From contig CAJNDS010000413.1 of NCBI GenBank assembly GCA_905221605.1, positions 62,001 through 126,000 on the forward strand: a stretch of DNA of 64,000 nt, written 5' to 3'. The stretch's first letter is position 1. Each line of letters opens with the position of its first letter. Of this stretch, positions 50,801 to 61,644 are shown piece by piece. The DNA comes from Symbiodinium natans. Taxonomy: Eukaryota; Sar; Dinophyceae; Suessiales; Symbiodiniaceae. Below the pieces are notes generated by a model. The model ran no database searches. It had not been told where the DNA came from and worked only from the letters and a program-made list of their open reading frames with translations. The position numbers and the translations under genes are program-made.

Positions 50801-53800
50801 TCCTGGGCCCGTTCTAGCTTAACTTCTGCCTGGGATTGCAGAGCGTATACCCGACGAACTCACAGTCCGGTTCCGAGCAGGCTTACACGCAGAGTGGGGG
50901 GTTTCCCAAAATTAGGGGTACCTTGTTGGAGTTCTATGTTTAAGGGAACTCTACTATTTGGGGTTATTTTAGGGGTCCCTACTTTTCGTAAACCCCCAGT
51001 TGCCATTGGGTGGCTGGCTTCCAGCTCCGCAGCTGCTTGTTCAGGATGAAGTCGTTGGCACAGGAAGGGCGTCCGTTCTCAGCATTGTAGGAGCACATAA
51101 CGCCTCTGCAAGTTGTCTGCAAGTGGAGAAGCAACAAAATCTGAATATGTGCCATGAGGGCTCTGCCTGCGGGCTGCGCCGTAAAAGCCAGCTTGTACTG
51201 GGCGAGGTAGGTTTCAAAGAAGTCAAACGTAGAAATGTTATACCTCGAAACAGCCAGCTCCAGACGCAGGCGCGACGCAGGTTTCTGCTGTTCCTGCTGC
51301 CCGGCAACGTATCATGGCCCCGGTTCGCCTCTGTGGAGTAGGCGGTGTAATGCTTCCTGCATGAAAAGAAGCAGGCTGCAACTTTCTACGTTGATGACTT
51401 CTGCAATGAAGATGTAAACCAAGCTGCAAATAGGCCGCGATCTTCTTGTGGCCCGAACTGTCCTTTTCCTGCATACCCTTCACCATGTTCATGGCGTACG
51501 TCCCGCCTTTGTGGTTGCAACCAACTCCCAGGGTCCCATGTCTTACCCTGCACCAGCCAAAATGTAAGATAGCCCATGTTGAAATAAGACAGTTTTTCTC
51601 CAACAGGAGGAACCATCTACTCTTGGTGCCAACGAATCCATGTTGAGCCCAGGCAGAGGCCCAGCAACGCTGTTTGCCGCAAACCGCCTCTACGCAACAG
51701 CACCCAAACTCTACGCAATCCCTACTGAACTGGCAGCAACTTTGAGATGCGAAGCCCGAGCGATGGAAAAGACCCGCAACCTCGGAACTTGGCCTTACGT
51801 AAACCAAGAAGTCTCCAAAAAAATGTGGCCACCTACTCAAACTCCACAAAGTTCCAAAAACATGTCTCATAAAACAAGACGCCAGATGAAACGGCGCCCG
51901 GGTGCTAAGGAGTGGATCTTCGCCCGCGAGCTCGGAAGTGCGACCGAAGCGTGGATCCCTCGCCTCAGGTTGGTGTTTTTTTGAACCTTTAAACCCTAAA
52001 CCCTAAAGTTTGGGGTGTTCCCCCTTATAATTAACAACCCTTAAGAGGGATTATGGTAACCCCGATTATAAGCAATTATCATCCCTACTAGGGACGGTTA
52101 GTAGAAGGGGGAACATCCCAATTCAAAGCTTTTCAAAATTGACCTACGAAAAAGGGAAAACTAGATCCCACAAAGTGTCGAGTTGCTATGTTGATGTTCG
52201 GGCCGAAGCCGGTCAAGCACCTCAAGGGCTTCAAGGGTTCCGACTTTCGCGCGAGCACACACACACACACACCCACGCACGCACGCACGCACGGACGCAC
52301 GGGCAGGGCAGGCAAAGCTTCGTTTCCACAAAGTATCAGTCCCAGCACGTTCCTCACACTCAAGTGTTGAGACAGACTCGCAAAGGACCGGCCGAACTTC
52401 ATTGAAATCAGCCTCGTTAAACAGCCCCACGTGTTTGCACAGATTCCGGCGTCTCGCAAGATAATGCACAATATGCTATTTGACAGCTGCAACTTGGTCG
52501 GGACCCTCTGCCAACGTGGAAGCTGTTCATTGAGTGGGAAGCTTTTCTAGGTCACCCAAAGTCACCATTCGCTTTCTCCGGTTCTTTTTTTAACGCTGTG
52601 CGCCCTTGCAGCATCATTGCAGCCGCTGATGTACGTTCCAACTTCATTTCTGGGTTCCCTTTTGGATTCACATGGTGGGTGGTTTACGATATTCGGGGTA
52701 CCTTATTGGGGTCCTTTTTTATGGATCCTACTATTTCTGCCCCTTTATATTGGGGTCCATTATTATCGGAAACCCCCATACCTTCTCTGTGGAAAACACG
52801 TGCATGGGCAAGTTCGCAGACTTACACGGTAGGTGATCGCGCCTGCGGTATCAATCAAGCATGCCAAGAAACCTTCCTGAGTCATACCTAAGAACCCGAA
52901 ACCCCCAGTACCTTGTTGTAGGAATCCTATAAGGGCCTTCTACTAAGAACCCTACAAACGAAGTAAGTTTTGGGGTTCTTATAAAGGGGCTCATAATACG
53001 CACAACCTACACAAAACAAGGTAGGCTTTCGGATTCTTGAGGGCCGGTGTCGGACGTGGCGCACTGGATTCTTGTGATCCCGTTCGAAGCGCGAGCCGCC
53101 ATAGTTGGAGAGAGCACGTTGCTCTGTGCCCAAGACCTGCCCAGGGTTTAGGGTCTATAGGGTTTAGGGTTTAGGGTTTGGCACGCGCTCTCAAACCCTA
53201 GGGTTTAGGGTTTAGGGTTTAGGGTGACAACAGCGCACAGTCTAAAGTTTCGGGTTTAGGTTTTAGGGTTTATAGGGTTAGGGGTTCTAGGGTTCAGGAT
53301 TTCTCGGCACCCGCATGGCTGGACGAACCACTCCGCAGGGATTCCGACAAAAGAAGGCACGTGAGGTTTGGGGCGGCTAAAACACCCCTTTTCACCCTTT
53401 CTGTGAGCAGGGTTTAGGGTTTTCTTGGCTTTAAGGCTCAGGGCGGCGAGTTCCCGGGCAATGACCACCAACTTTGTCGATCAAAAGCTGTGTGGTTTAC
53501 GGTTATCCCGGATTTGGTGTCCCCATCACGGTTATCCCTCTTGAGGGCAGCTTGTCACATGTTCCAGGGCAGAAGGTTAGGATAAGATTCTGGCCAGGTG
53601 CGCTGGGGGATCGTTTAGAAGGTGCTGAATAAGACTTTGCCTTGACAGATCTTGGTCGAGATCCCCATCGGATTGGGCTGTGTTGCTGTGGTCAATGCGT
53701 GCGTGTACTACATCGGCTGGGGCACATGGCTGTGGTGGACTGGCCGAGGTTCCACGAACGAAAAAAAAATGAAAGGGAACTGCTGAGTTGGTGCCGTACG

Positions 53801-55857
53801 CGGGGAGGGGGGGGATTGTTCAAACTTAGCATTTTTAGGCCCACTTCTAGTGCCCCAACGCGGCAACAATGGAGGCCTTACCCTTGAGGAACCAGGAGGA
53901 CTGGTTGAAGGATGCAGCCATGCCCATAGGCCCAGCCTGACTGAAGGTTCTGGGGAGATCGAGGGTTCGGATCTTGAGACACTGCCCAGTCAACGTACTT
54001 GACTGCAAGACTTCTTCAGGCGCGCAGTGCTTTGGCATTGTTTACTGCATGGTGCCATTGTTTAACGTATCATGCTCTTGTGCTCAACAATGTGAGCATC
54101 ATGGCTGGTATGCAGGCCATGCTGAACAGGCTGCTTGACCCTATTGAAGGCTGCAAGGCTCTTGGGGGGGGGGTATCGAATGCCGCCCAGAGGCGAAATT
54201 TGTCACACAATGACCTTCAGCCGGGCATGCTGCATCCACGCCTCAGGGTTTGCTGCTGCACGATTACGACCCGACGTGCAGTAAGTGGGATCAGAGGCGT
54301 CCCTAGACCCTAAACCGTAATCCCTTTCGACTTGCTCACTGCCAGATGCCCGCCTAAACCGTAAACCCTTTTTGCCGCCAAACTGAGGGCGTTGCCGGAA
54401 TTCTGACTAAGGAACCCGATGTGCTGTGGCGGAAGATCTGCGTTCATGCCCACTTCAGCTTCAACTGGACAACAAGGCCAACCACTGATTCCGAGGGCGG
54501 CGCGGAACAAGGCAACCTAAACCCTAAACCTCGAGAAAGCCGAGTCCGTTGCCGGTGTTGGATTCGACCAGCCAAAGCCAGGGAGGAAGCCCAATCTCCT
54601 CCTTGCCCGTCGTGAAGGTGGTGCATGTTCCTGGCAGCGCTGCACAGCAACTCCCAGCCACCAAGAAGGGGATGTTATCAGATCATGATACTATCATATT
54701 AGTACAGTATAGAGTGGTTGGTAATATGTCCAATCTTGTGCGACTACTTTGTTGTTATATTGGCTTGAAAGACGGGAATGCCTCCGATCTTGCTGTCCGG
54801 GGTGATCTGGCGGATCTTGTCGTCCCGGTCGAGGCGCGACATCAAGTCGTCCAAACCTTGCGTATTCCATAGAGTCCATGTACACACACGCAGCACTTCC
54901 AAAACCAACGTTTCTGCACCCCGGCAGCATCATTCAGCATCTCTGCGGAAAGTGTACGTGACACAGCCCTTGAAATTAACGCCCCAGTTGTGGGCCCTCA
55001 CACCCTCCTCTTCTACAAGCCCCCTTGCATACCGCAGCCGCAGAGCGTTCCTTGATGGAGAGGCGGGTGTTGCAGTAGGGCAGGGCGACGGCCTGATGAG
55101 CATGTTGCAACCTTAAGAAAGACTACATGAACCCGAAGCTTGGAATCATACATCCCAGGTGGATAATATGGACAAGGTAACACTAGTGACACTACTTGGA
55201 GGTTCATGGTACTTAGCAACTAATTATAACTGTACTTATAACCCACTTACAAGCCCCTTAAGTGCCCTAATATAGTTATAATGACGGTTATAAGTACAGT
55301 TATATCTAGTTACTAAGTACCATGAACCTCCAAGTACGCGCCGGCAAACATTCCAGAGTGTGCTTGGCTTCTGGTAGGCTTCCAGTCGTACATAGTTGTA
55401 CTTTTAAAAGGGCAATCGAAAAAAAGTGGTACCCCAACCGACCACAAGAAGAGATGCTAAAGTTCACTGCGGCTGCCACTACAGTAGAGGAGCCCCGCGA
55501 GCTTCCCCAGCAGAGTCCCCCGGTCTCTGAGATCGTACTTTGGGGTGCCTCTGAACGGATGCCTGAGCGCCTGAGTCTTCCGCCCGATACTTATGCGTAT
55601 ACAGACGATGTAAATTTATGAGAGAGGCAGTGGGGCGTGATGTGGAGAGCTGACGAGGAGTCAGCAAAGCGGGAAAGCGATTGCTGGGTCATGGAATCTA
55701 CACCCTTCTGGAGGCAAAGAAACGCAACATCAATGTCGTCACTTCCCAACGGTCCCAAACTCTGTGCCTTGGGATCCACGCAGCCATGCCAGTTGGGTGT
55801 GGGCCAGTCGGCCAACGCAACGCCGGCTAAGGAGACTGCTCCTAGGAGGATCAGGCT
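47817..55857 (-). CDS. Secreted glycoside hydrolase family 3 enzyme (beta-xylosidase/beta-glucosidase type), at least 16 exons
   Basis: Exons whose joins keep the frame: 55857-55768, 55092-55047, 54856-54765; then 51510-51428, 51356-51309, 51243-51178, 51105-51004, 50595 to about 50535, about 50392-50305, 50038-49963, 49510-49437, 49260-48520, 48342-48302 and 48103 to 47817 or a donor near 47900. A further exon starts at 53936 (GPMGMAASFNQSSWF). They read: signal core (SLILLGAVSLAGVALA), LPYCNTRLSIKERLDDLMSR, KHYTAYSTEANRGHD, YNISTFDFFETYL, GVMCSYNAENGRPSCAND, VTTDCGAVNNL (catalytic nucleophile Asp), AAMALMNGTDLEKMGD, FEVGRFDPPN, ALQSFVLLKNDGALPI, GPMAIDS, FGHGLSLTTFELQ and NTGSLDGDEVVQVY (C-terminal Fn3-like domain). 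Eleven introns were resolved: ten GC-AG and one GT-AG. It removes terminal sugars from beta-linked glycans; the sugar is not known. Missing: the initiator Met exon, and the RDPRWGR region between 53.9 and 51.5 kb. Confidence 0.82.
48343..48519 (-). mobile_element. GC-AG intron that is a whole inverted-repeat element
   Basis: The 177-nt intron of the GH3 gene has inverted ends CTTACTGTTG and CAACAGTAAG reaching to within 4 nt of the donor and 0 nt of the acceptor. The interior has GAATGAGGTACCCTA repeated in both orientations around a near-palindrome (GGGTACCTCATTGAGGTACCC). Its exact removal restores LFPFGHGLS, a conserved GH3 stretch. Confidence 0.85.
49546..49680. mobile_element. Family-1 end split by a telomere-like tract
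   Basis: CTACTTGGAGGTT occurs at 49544-49556 and again at 49600-49612. Between the copies lie TTTAGGG-type units. The second copy continues as a family-1 left end; its right end is not clear. All within the GH3 intron 49511-49962. Confidence 0.6.
50230..50298. mobile_element. Family-2 element in a GH3 intron
   Basis: TATGGGTGTTCCCGAAATTAGGGGTACCTTATTGGGG to GGATCCTACTACTCCCA, abutting the GC donor of exon 50392-50305. Confidence 0.7.
50895..51000. mobile_element. Family-2 element in a GH3 intron
   Basis: TGGGGGGTTTCCCAAAATTAGG to CTTTTCGTAAACCCCCAG, about 105 bp. Only 3 nt separate it from the GC donor of exon 51105-51004. Confidence 0.8.
52009..52122. mobile_element. Family-3 inverted-repeat element
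   Basis: TTTGGGGTGTTCCCCCTTATAAT to AGAAGGGGGAACATCCCAA, about 114 bp. Confidence 0.75.
52681..52779. mobile_element. Family-2 inverted-repeat element
   Basis: GGTTTACGATATTCGGGGTACC to CCATTATTATCGGAAACCCCCA. Confidence 0.75.
53140..53300. repeat. TTTAGGG tracts, interrupted
   Basis: Three sub-arrays of GGGTTTA units. GGCACGCGCTCT separates two of them; the same GGCACGCGCTCT follows a tract near 41411. Confidence 0.9.
55194..55335. mobile_element. Family-1 element, near-perfect hairpin
   Basis: Plus strand ACTTGGAGGTTCATGGTACTTAG... with its inverted complement ...CTAAGTACCATGAACCTCCAAGT; arms of about 45 bp. Inside the GH3 intron between the signal-peptide exon and the next. Confidence 0.9.
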
Positions 55858-55904
55858 CTTTCAGCTACCCTCAAACCGAAAACCCGATAAACCTAAAAAC
55901 ATCA

Positions 55905-56006
55905 GGATCCCTAAACCCTAAACCTCAACCCTAGTTATCCCTAAACCCTAAACCCTAAACCCTGAACCCTGAACCCTAAACCCTAAACATCCCTAAACCC
56001 TAAACC
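55905..56006. repeat. CCCTAAA tract
   Basis: Degenerate to regular units, just upstream of the GH3 signal-peptide exon. Confidence 0.95.
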
Positions 56007-56200
56007 GGTTGCGAGAACTCGCTGAGCGAAGACAAGCGACCGAGGCTTCGGAGCATGGCCACCAAGACTATGCCCGCACCAAAGATGGCAAAATCTGCAG
56101 CGTACCGGGGCCCGGAAGACCCTTGTACGGTATGGAAACCCTATAGTCTTTACTAAAGCTACTTGTCTTCATTTGTGTACATATATATATATATATATTT

Positions 56201-56231
<31 letters not shown>

Positions 56232-56632
56232 TTTATACATACATACATAGTGAGATAAGATCTATATACTCCGCAATTTTCAGGGTACGGGGTTCCCTGG
56301 GCAAACCGTGGGTTTTCTAGCGCACAGAAGAAGAACGGTACTAGTTACACCATCTAGCGGACGAAGCCTCGAAACAGCCAGTCAAAACACGTTCAGCTTC
56401 ACACCGGCCAGAACTTGCCCGACCTTGGTCCCTGGCGGGAGTAGTGAGGGATATAAACAACACTAAACAACTTCCAGTGCCAGCACCGCGTCAATGGCCG
56501 GCTGGGGATCGTTCTCGGCGCGTGTGGGTGTGGCCACTTTTTGCAGGAGGGAGCCTGCGGAAACCAAACCGAGGCAACTTGCGCGCCTTTCGCCTCGCCA
56601 CTCGCATGCTCATGTGGTTTAGGGTTTAGGGC

Positions 56633-57045
56633 TTAGGCCATCTCTGCCAAGCTGCCTGTGGAGAGGCCAGCTAGCCGATCCACTGAAAACCTCTTGCGGG
56701 GGCAAGCGGCTCCACAGGGGCAGAAGCAGTGGCCTAGCATGCCTGAAACGCCCATAAGGTATTTGGGTGCGTAACCAGGTAGCACAAGGCGCTCGAAGTT
56801 GACGTCAATACCTGGACACTCCACACTAGAATTGGGGCAGTTCGACTTTTGACTCACGTGGCTGGGCTGCCTCGAAATCGCAATTCATACCTGAACCCAA
56901 AACCGTAAAGACTAAAGCTGCAATGCAGTAGCCGGGCCGAGGCACGGTTCCCAGCCGTGTTCACCACGCCCGCGGCATTCACCGAGCGGGGAGGAGCCGC
57001 GGCAAACGTGCCAACCACACGAAGGTTGCCCTTCACCTCAAAGAT
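56633..57045 (-). CDS. Two exons of an unknown protein
   Basis: Exon about 57045-56915 reads FEVKGNLRVVGTFAAAPPRS and then VNAAGVVNTAGNRASARLL with very high GC3, clearly coding. The next minus-strand exon, about 56855-56633, reads SSVECPGIDVNFERLVLPGY, then PKYLMGVSGMLGHCFCPCGA, ending DRLAGLSTGSLAEMA with TGA. The join is not resolved. Several Cys in the second exon (CFCPCGAAC). No family recognised. Confidence 0.5.
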
Positions 57046-57602
57046 ATGCAGGAAGAACTATGTGTAATAACAAAAACAATAATCAGAACAATAAACAGAA
57101 TATATATATATATATGTATATGTTAATATTATATATATATATATATGTATGTATGTAAAACTCAAGATATCAAATGTGTGTTTTGTCATTTCATCTCCAA
57201 AAGACCGGTTAATAGAGGAATGTACATGAATCGACAATATGAGGACACCGGGGACCAATTATAGTTTAGGGGATACTCCCAAAGACTCCCACATTTCAGG
57301 ACGTCGGGCTCCCTTGGCACTGTGTCAGGTTTAGGGTTTAGAGTTTAGGGTCACTGTGTCACCGGCAAGGTGCAAGACCGAGCTTTTGGACGATGGGCGA
57401 CTGGTTCTCGAAGGTCTTGGACCTCATCTAGGGAATCTAGGGGCTGTTCGGAGATTCTGCACCCCTTACAAAAACTTGTCGTGCCTAGGACCCACACAAG
57501 AAACTAATGACGAGCAAAAAACAAATTCATGACTCAGAACAACCCTTAATTATCCGCGGAATTCGAAACCTATTGTCTGAATGCTATCCAAGCTGCGCTA
57601 CA

Positions 57603-57800
57603 TCAATAGGTTGGTAGACAGGGCCCACCGCTAGGCCCAATGGCAAGTTCGCCAATCCAGTGATCTCCGGAGCATCGGAGAAAAGCAATCCTGAGCTCGA
57701 GGCTTTGTTTGCCCAGCCATGCTGGGTACTCGCGCGGCGAGCCTTCTAAAGACATTTTGGTCGGGAGTCGCCACCTCCCGCTCAACTGCTTCAGTTTGCC
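57603..57800 (-). CDS. Possible terminal exon, unknown
   Basis: Minus frame KLKQLSGRWRLPTKMSLEGS, then PREYPAWLGKQSLELRIAFL, ending GPSGGPCLPTY with a stop. Exon-like composition, no family. Confidence 0.4.
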   Translation of the reverse strand, partial: GKLKQLSGRWRLPTKMSLEGSPREYPAWLGKQSLELRIAFLRCSGDHWIGELAIGPSGGPCLPTY

Positions 57801-57825
57801 CGGATCCTGTTCGAGCGAGTGAGTG

Positions 57826-57890
57826 GTTTAAGGTTTCGGGTTCAGGGTTTAGGGCTTAGGGTTTAAGGTTTACGTAGGGTTTAGGGGGAA

Positions 57891-57921
<31 letters not shown>
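57826..57921. repeat. TTTAGGG tract followed by (GA)n
   Basis: GGGTTTA-type units to 57890, then about 15 GA repeats. Confidence 0.9.
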
Positions 57922-57930
<9 letters not shown>

Positions 57931-58104
57931 ACCGAATACGGAGTCGGCTACGTGTGCGTGCTTAGCACCTGGTTCTACTGACAGCTCTGGCCTGTCCTGG
58001 AGGATGTTTCTTTGCGAGGAAAAGCTGGCTTCTAACCTCGTCATGCCAACACTGTGAAACTGTCTAAACATACGGCCGACCCCCGCCTCCCACCTGTATC
58101 CCCT

Positions 58105-59290
58105 CTCCCCAACCCTAAACCCTAACTAAGCCTTAGGCCCTTAAACCCTACACCCTCATGCTCTGAAACATAAAACCTTAAAGACCATGGAACCCTTTTT
58201 GCAGCTGGGACACCCGATACGCCCTGCAACCCAAAAACTGCCAAACACTAAAACCCTTTTTGCATCTGGGGCTCCTTGCAGCCAGGCTGCGCGCAGCGGC
58301 TGATGCTGGTACCACGCGCCATGTGACTTTCACATGTACAACGAAAACGCGCGTGTCCGGTAGGGTGCCAGGACAAATCAAGGAGTCATGTGTCAGGCCA
58401 ATGAATCATCCAACACCCTGTTTCTCAATCTCTCGAAATGTTCCTTCGAGCGACAGACCTCTTTCGAGATCGCTGATGGCCTGACCCAGCTCAAGAGAGA
58501 GGCGGATGTACCAAGCGCGTCGTTTGGTTTCTGGCAATGACCCAGTTGTCCCTTTTCAAGACAGTTCGCAAGTGCTGATGTACTTGCCGGAGGCCGCCCA
58601 AGTCTTCGCTGGCATTAGCTGCTTGACAGAGAACGCTTCAGAAAGACGGCAGGGGCCCGAATTTTCACCGCATGTCATTGTCGTCGTTGTTCTTGTCTGA
58701 TGTCGCGGGGACCGCTGAGGAAGACTCAGCTGAACCAGCGAAACTCTCGGACAGCTTCATCGCAACTTCGCATGATGGCCTTGCGCTGGCGCTCAGAAAC
58801 GAGCTCTGCAAACCTCTGAAAACCCGAATCGCGCTGCACTCGTATCGATGCAGCATCGTTTCAAGCCTGAATCTAAGCTTCCTGCGCGGTGCACCAACTC
58901 GGAAAGTCGCAGCATATGAGCCGCGACGTGCGTCTATCTGCCATTCACCAAAGGAATTACAAATTCACTGCTCAGTAGCTACCCTTTGGCATTTGGGCCA
59001 GAACCCAAAAACCAACACCCTAAATCAGTTCATAACCACACCACAATGACCACCCCCCCCCCTCCGGGGAGGGGGAGAATGCCCTGGCCGGAGCGCAACC
59101 CTACATGTCCTGATAAAACAGGAAAATCCTGCCGAAAGGCAGCACGAGAAAGCCATAGCTTGCAATCGGGCGACGTCTCAGCGAGACTCCTCAGCTCCTC
59201 AGTAGACATGCCAGATGTCGGCAGCTAAGCTCATGAAGCCCTCGGACAGCTACATATAAGCGTGACTGCAAAACCTTTGCAAGGCCTGGC
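58105..59290. other. Repeat-bearing stretch without a supported gene
   Basis: CCCTAAA units with two CCCTTTTTGCA spacers (58105-58265). ORFs on both strands at 58660-59050 are of equal length and neither has a family signature. Confidence 0.45.
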
Positions 59291-59296
59291 CAGCTA

Positions 59297-59950
59297 GTCA
59301 GCAGGGTTCAGTACACGGCTCCGCCGTTGCAACCCAAACAATGGTGAACAGACAATGATGGGCCACTTGAGCACAAGATGATGTTGACGTGTGGTTTCCC
59401 GGGAATCAAGAAGACTGACTGTCCAAGCGTCTTTGGCCGTTGCAGGGTCGAGGCCCACCGGCGTGAGAGGAGCTCCCGCAGCATCTAAACGAGCCAGGTC
59501 CACCTGAGTGCTGCTGGCACTGAAGGTTTCTGGTGGCAACGAGGCCGGTCAGGTGGTGTGGAGGATTAGCTTCCGTCGGTGGACACGGCACGCACGAGAA
59601 TTTCATACGGAGCGTGCACTTACACCTAACACCTTGCCCCGCGCCATGCGGGTGTTGTTCTCAATGAGGTCCCTTATCACTGTCACTGCCCCCCTCCCTA
59701 GAACCTCGATATAGAAACCCGGCCCATGTGGGCATTTCCTCCGTCTTCGGCTGGCGAATCCCTTAAACACTGTAACAGCCCCAAACAGGTACCCTAATAA
59801 ACCCTGGGCCCCTTCTGCAGCGCTTTCGTTCGCCAAAAGGCCCGTTCCTGGAGGCGCGCAAGCAGCAGCTCCCGGGGGGATGCACCCCGAGCGAGGGCGG
59901 GACTTGCCAGAGATGTGGCAATCCTTAGATCCCATTTTGGAGGGCTTTAG
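59297..59950 (-). CDS. Two or more exons of an unknown protein
   Basis: An upstream exon, about 59830-59630, reads GLLGYLFGAVTVFKGFASRR, then KCPHGPGFYIEVLGRGAVTV, with a donor near GTGTAAGT. The downstream exon, about 59545-59297, reads PPETFSASSTQVDLARLDAA, then TAKDAWTVSLLDSRE, ending LQRRSRVLNPAD and TAG. A short frame between them (YEILVRAVSTDG) may belong too. No family recognised. A family-3 element lies just upstream. Confidence 0.45.
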
Positions 59951-59958
59951 GGCTGTAG

Positions 59959-60062
59959 CTTGGGATGTTCCCCTTCTACGAGCAGTCCTTAGTAGGGATG
60001 ATATAGCACTCCTTTGTATCATTCCTATTCAGGACTGTTAGTATCAGGGGAACATGCCAAGT
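59959..60062. mobile_element. Family-3 inverted-repeat element
   Basis: CTTGGGATGTTCCCCTTCTACGA to TCAGGGGAACATGCCAAG, about 104 bp. Confidence 0.75.
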
Positions 60063-60548
60063 TGTAGGGGTGTTCCAAATTCTGTTCCCTTGTTAGGATC
60101 AATGGCTCATGCAGGGTTGGGAGCTTGAGGCTTATGGCTTATCGGGCTTTCTAGGCTTATAGGGCGCATTTGGCTTACGTGACGCAATACACGTACACAC
60201 CGTCTGTCTCTTAAGCCGTTGAAACTTGTTGCAGTACGTAACATGTGGCACGCACAGGTGCATGTGCACACGCGGAAGCCTGGTGCGTGAGTGGCAGTCG
60301 TGATCTCCGACATAAGAAGCGTGACGCATGGCTAATGCAGGCCTTTAATGACTTTAATGGGACAGGCGTCCTGTGATTGCTATGCTTGCTGTGTACAGCA
60401 TCTCAGGAACAGGACCCAAAGCTGGATTCGTGCGTGGTGTGGTGATCCGGGCGTTCAGCATGTTGAGCACACGGGAGGAAAGTCGTATGCTGCACACACA
60501 TGGTGACCGATGAGGCTTCCAATGACCGACCCCCCAATGCACCACCTT

Positions 60549-61031
60549 TCATCCTGTCAAAGTGCCTGTATTGAAGTGCGAGTTGAAAACTGATGTGCAA
60601 AATCTGAGGGTCAGCTGCAGAAATTGCCGGCGACGGCTTGCAATTCGTTTGGCGCTTGGCTCACATGTCGCATCCAGGATCACAGCTTGAAATGCCAAGG
60701 GGGCCTGAACGCAAAAGCAATGTCCATTGTTCCAGATGCTGTCTGCCATTTGCCAGCTGCTGAGGGGTAGGCTTTGTCGCCGAGCTTGCTGTGCAAAAAT
60801 CGGCAGCTCCACGCCAAACACCTGCCGCTGCATGTCCCATGCTTCACGACTCATGATCCTTGGACTGCTCAGATGCTGTTTGGGGCGCGGGCAACAGCAG
60901 GCAGCAGGCGCATCTCTGCACTCCGCTACGCCCATTGAACATGCTGCATGTAGTGTGCTTCTAGTGCTGGCCACACGTGTTGCTGCTTTGGCGATATAGA
61001 CAGTGGCTGGCATGCAAATTTGAATATTCAT
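60549..61031 (-). CDS. Unknown protein or exon
   Basis: 160 codons from ATG 61031. The middle (SREAWDMQRQVFGVELPIFA, then SSWQMADSIWNNGHCFCVQA) looks like real protein. The first 40 residues are Cys/Ala-rich and may not be coding. No family. The plus-strand ORF here is its shadow. Confidence 0.4.
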   Translation of the reverse strand: MNIQICMPATVYIAKAATRVASTRSTLHAACSMGVAECRDAPAACCCPRPKQHLSSPRIMSREAWDMQRQVFGVELPIFAQQARRQSLPLSSWQMADSIWNNGHCFCVQAPLAFQAVILDATCEPSAKRIASRRRQFLQLTLRFCTSVFNSHFNTGTLTG

Positions 61032-61644
61032 AGACAGCAGTCTTCATACCCAAGGTGCATGGCACTCGCCGATGGCCCAATGCGGCTTGATCCATGCTGC
61101 AACCTTTCAAGATGAAGAAGTAGAAGAAGCAGGAGCGTGGCCTGCAGTCACAGCAAAGAAAAACTGCAAAACATCCACTGACGAAGTGTTGCCATCTCAC
61201 GTAGCAAATACATTTGGGCAGCCTTTCTTCGGTGCGGTTCGCGTCTGTGCTGACACGTGCCTTGGGCAGCATGCAGCTTCTTTATTACTTTCCTTCCGCC
61301 GTGCTGATAAAACTGCCGCGCGCCCCGGGCCAGGTCTCACAATGTTGTATTGGTAAGGCATGAAACTCAGAATGCTCAGAATCAGAAGCCCCTGCGAACT
61401 CTCCAACCATCCCCAGCCAGCGCGAGTCTCTAGGATATTCTGGGCTCCTTTAAATCCTAAGCCTCTAGCCCAGAGTATACCTTTAAGGAGTCATGGCTTC
61501 TCCCCAACAGGGCCTTCAGGGCTCCATGAGGCCAAAGGGCCCACACTTGGGGGGCGCAGCACCTTAACAGATGCATTTTGCGCGGACTACGGTGAGAAGC
61601 CCCCTCTTGGAGAGCTTAGGGTTTAGGGTTTAGGGTTTAGGGTT

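Larger units (their letters stand above)
51515..53880. other. Interior of the GH3 gene not resolved into exons
   Basis: Should contain the exons for the RDPRWGR/GEDP part of GH3. I could not find them. The stretch holds elements at 52009-52122 and 52681-52779, TTTAGGG tracts (53140-53300) and an AC/CG-rich repeat (52255-52305). A plus-strand hydrophobic frame at 53649-53790 (VEIPIGLGCVAVVNACVYYI) is curious but unassigned. Confidence 0.4.

Noticed and set aside
51640-51984. Plus-strand ORF containing CEARAM, recalling the STEARA motif of GH3
   Set aside because: It lies on the opposite strand to the GH3 gene, and the surrounding residues do not fit GH3.
53649-53790. Plus-strand hydrophobic frame resembling an ABC-transporter membrane helix
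   Set aside because: A single short frame within an intron region of an opposite-strand gene; no second exon found.
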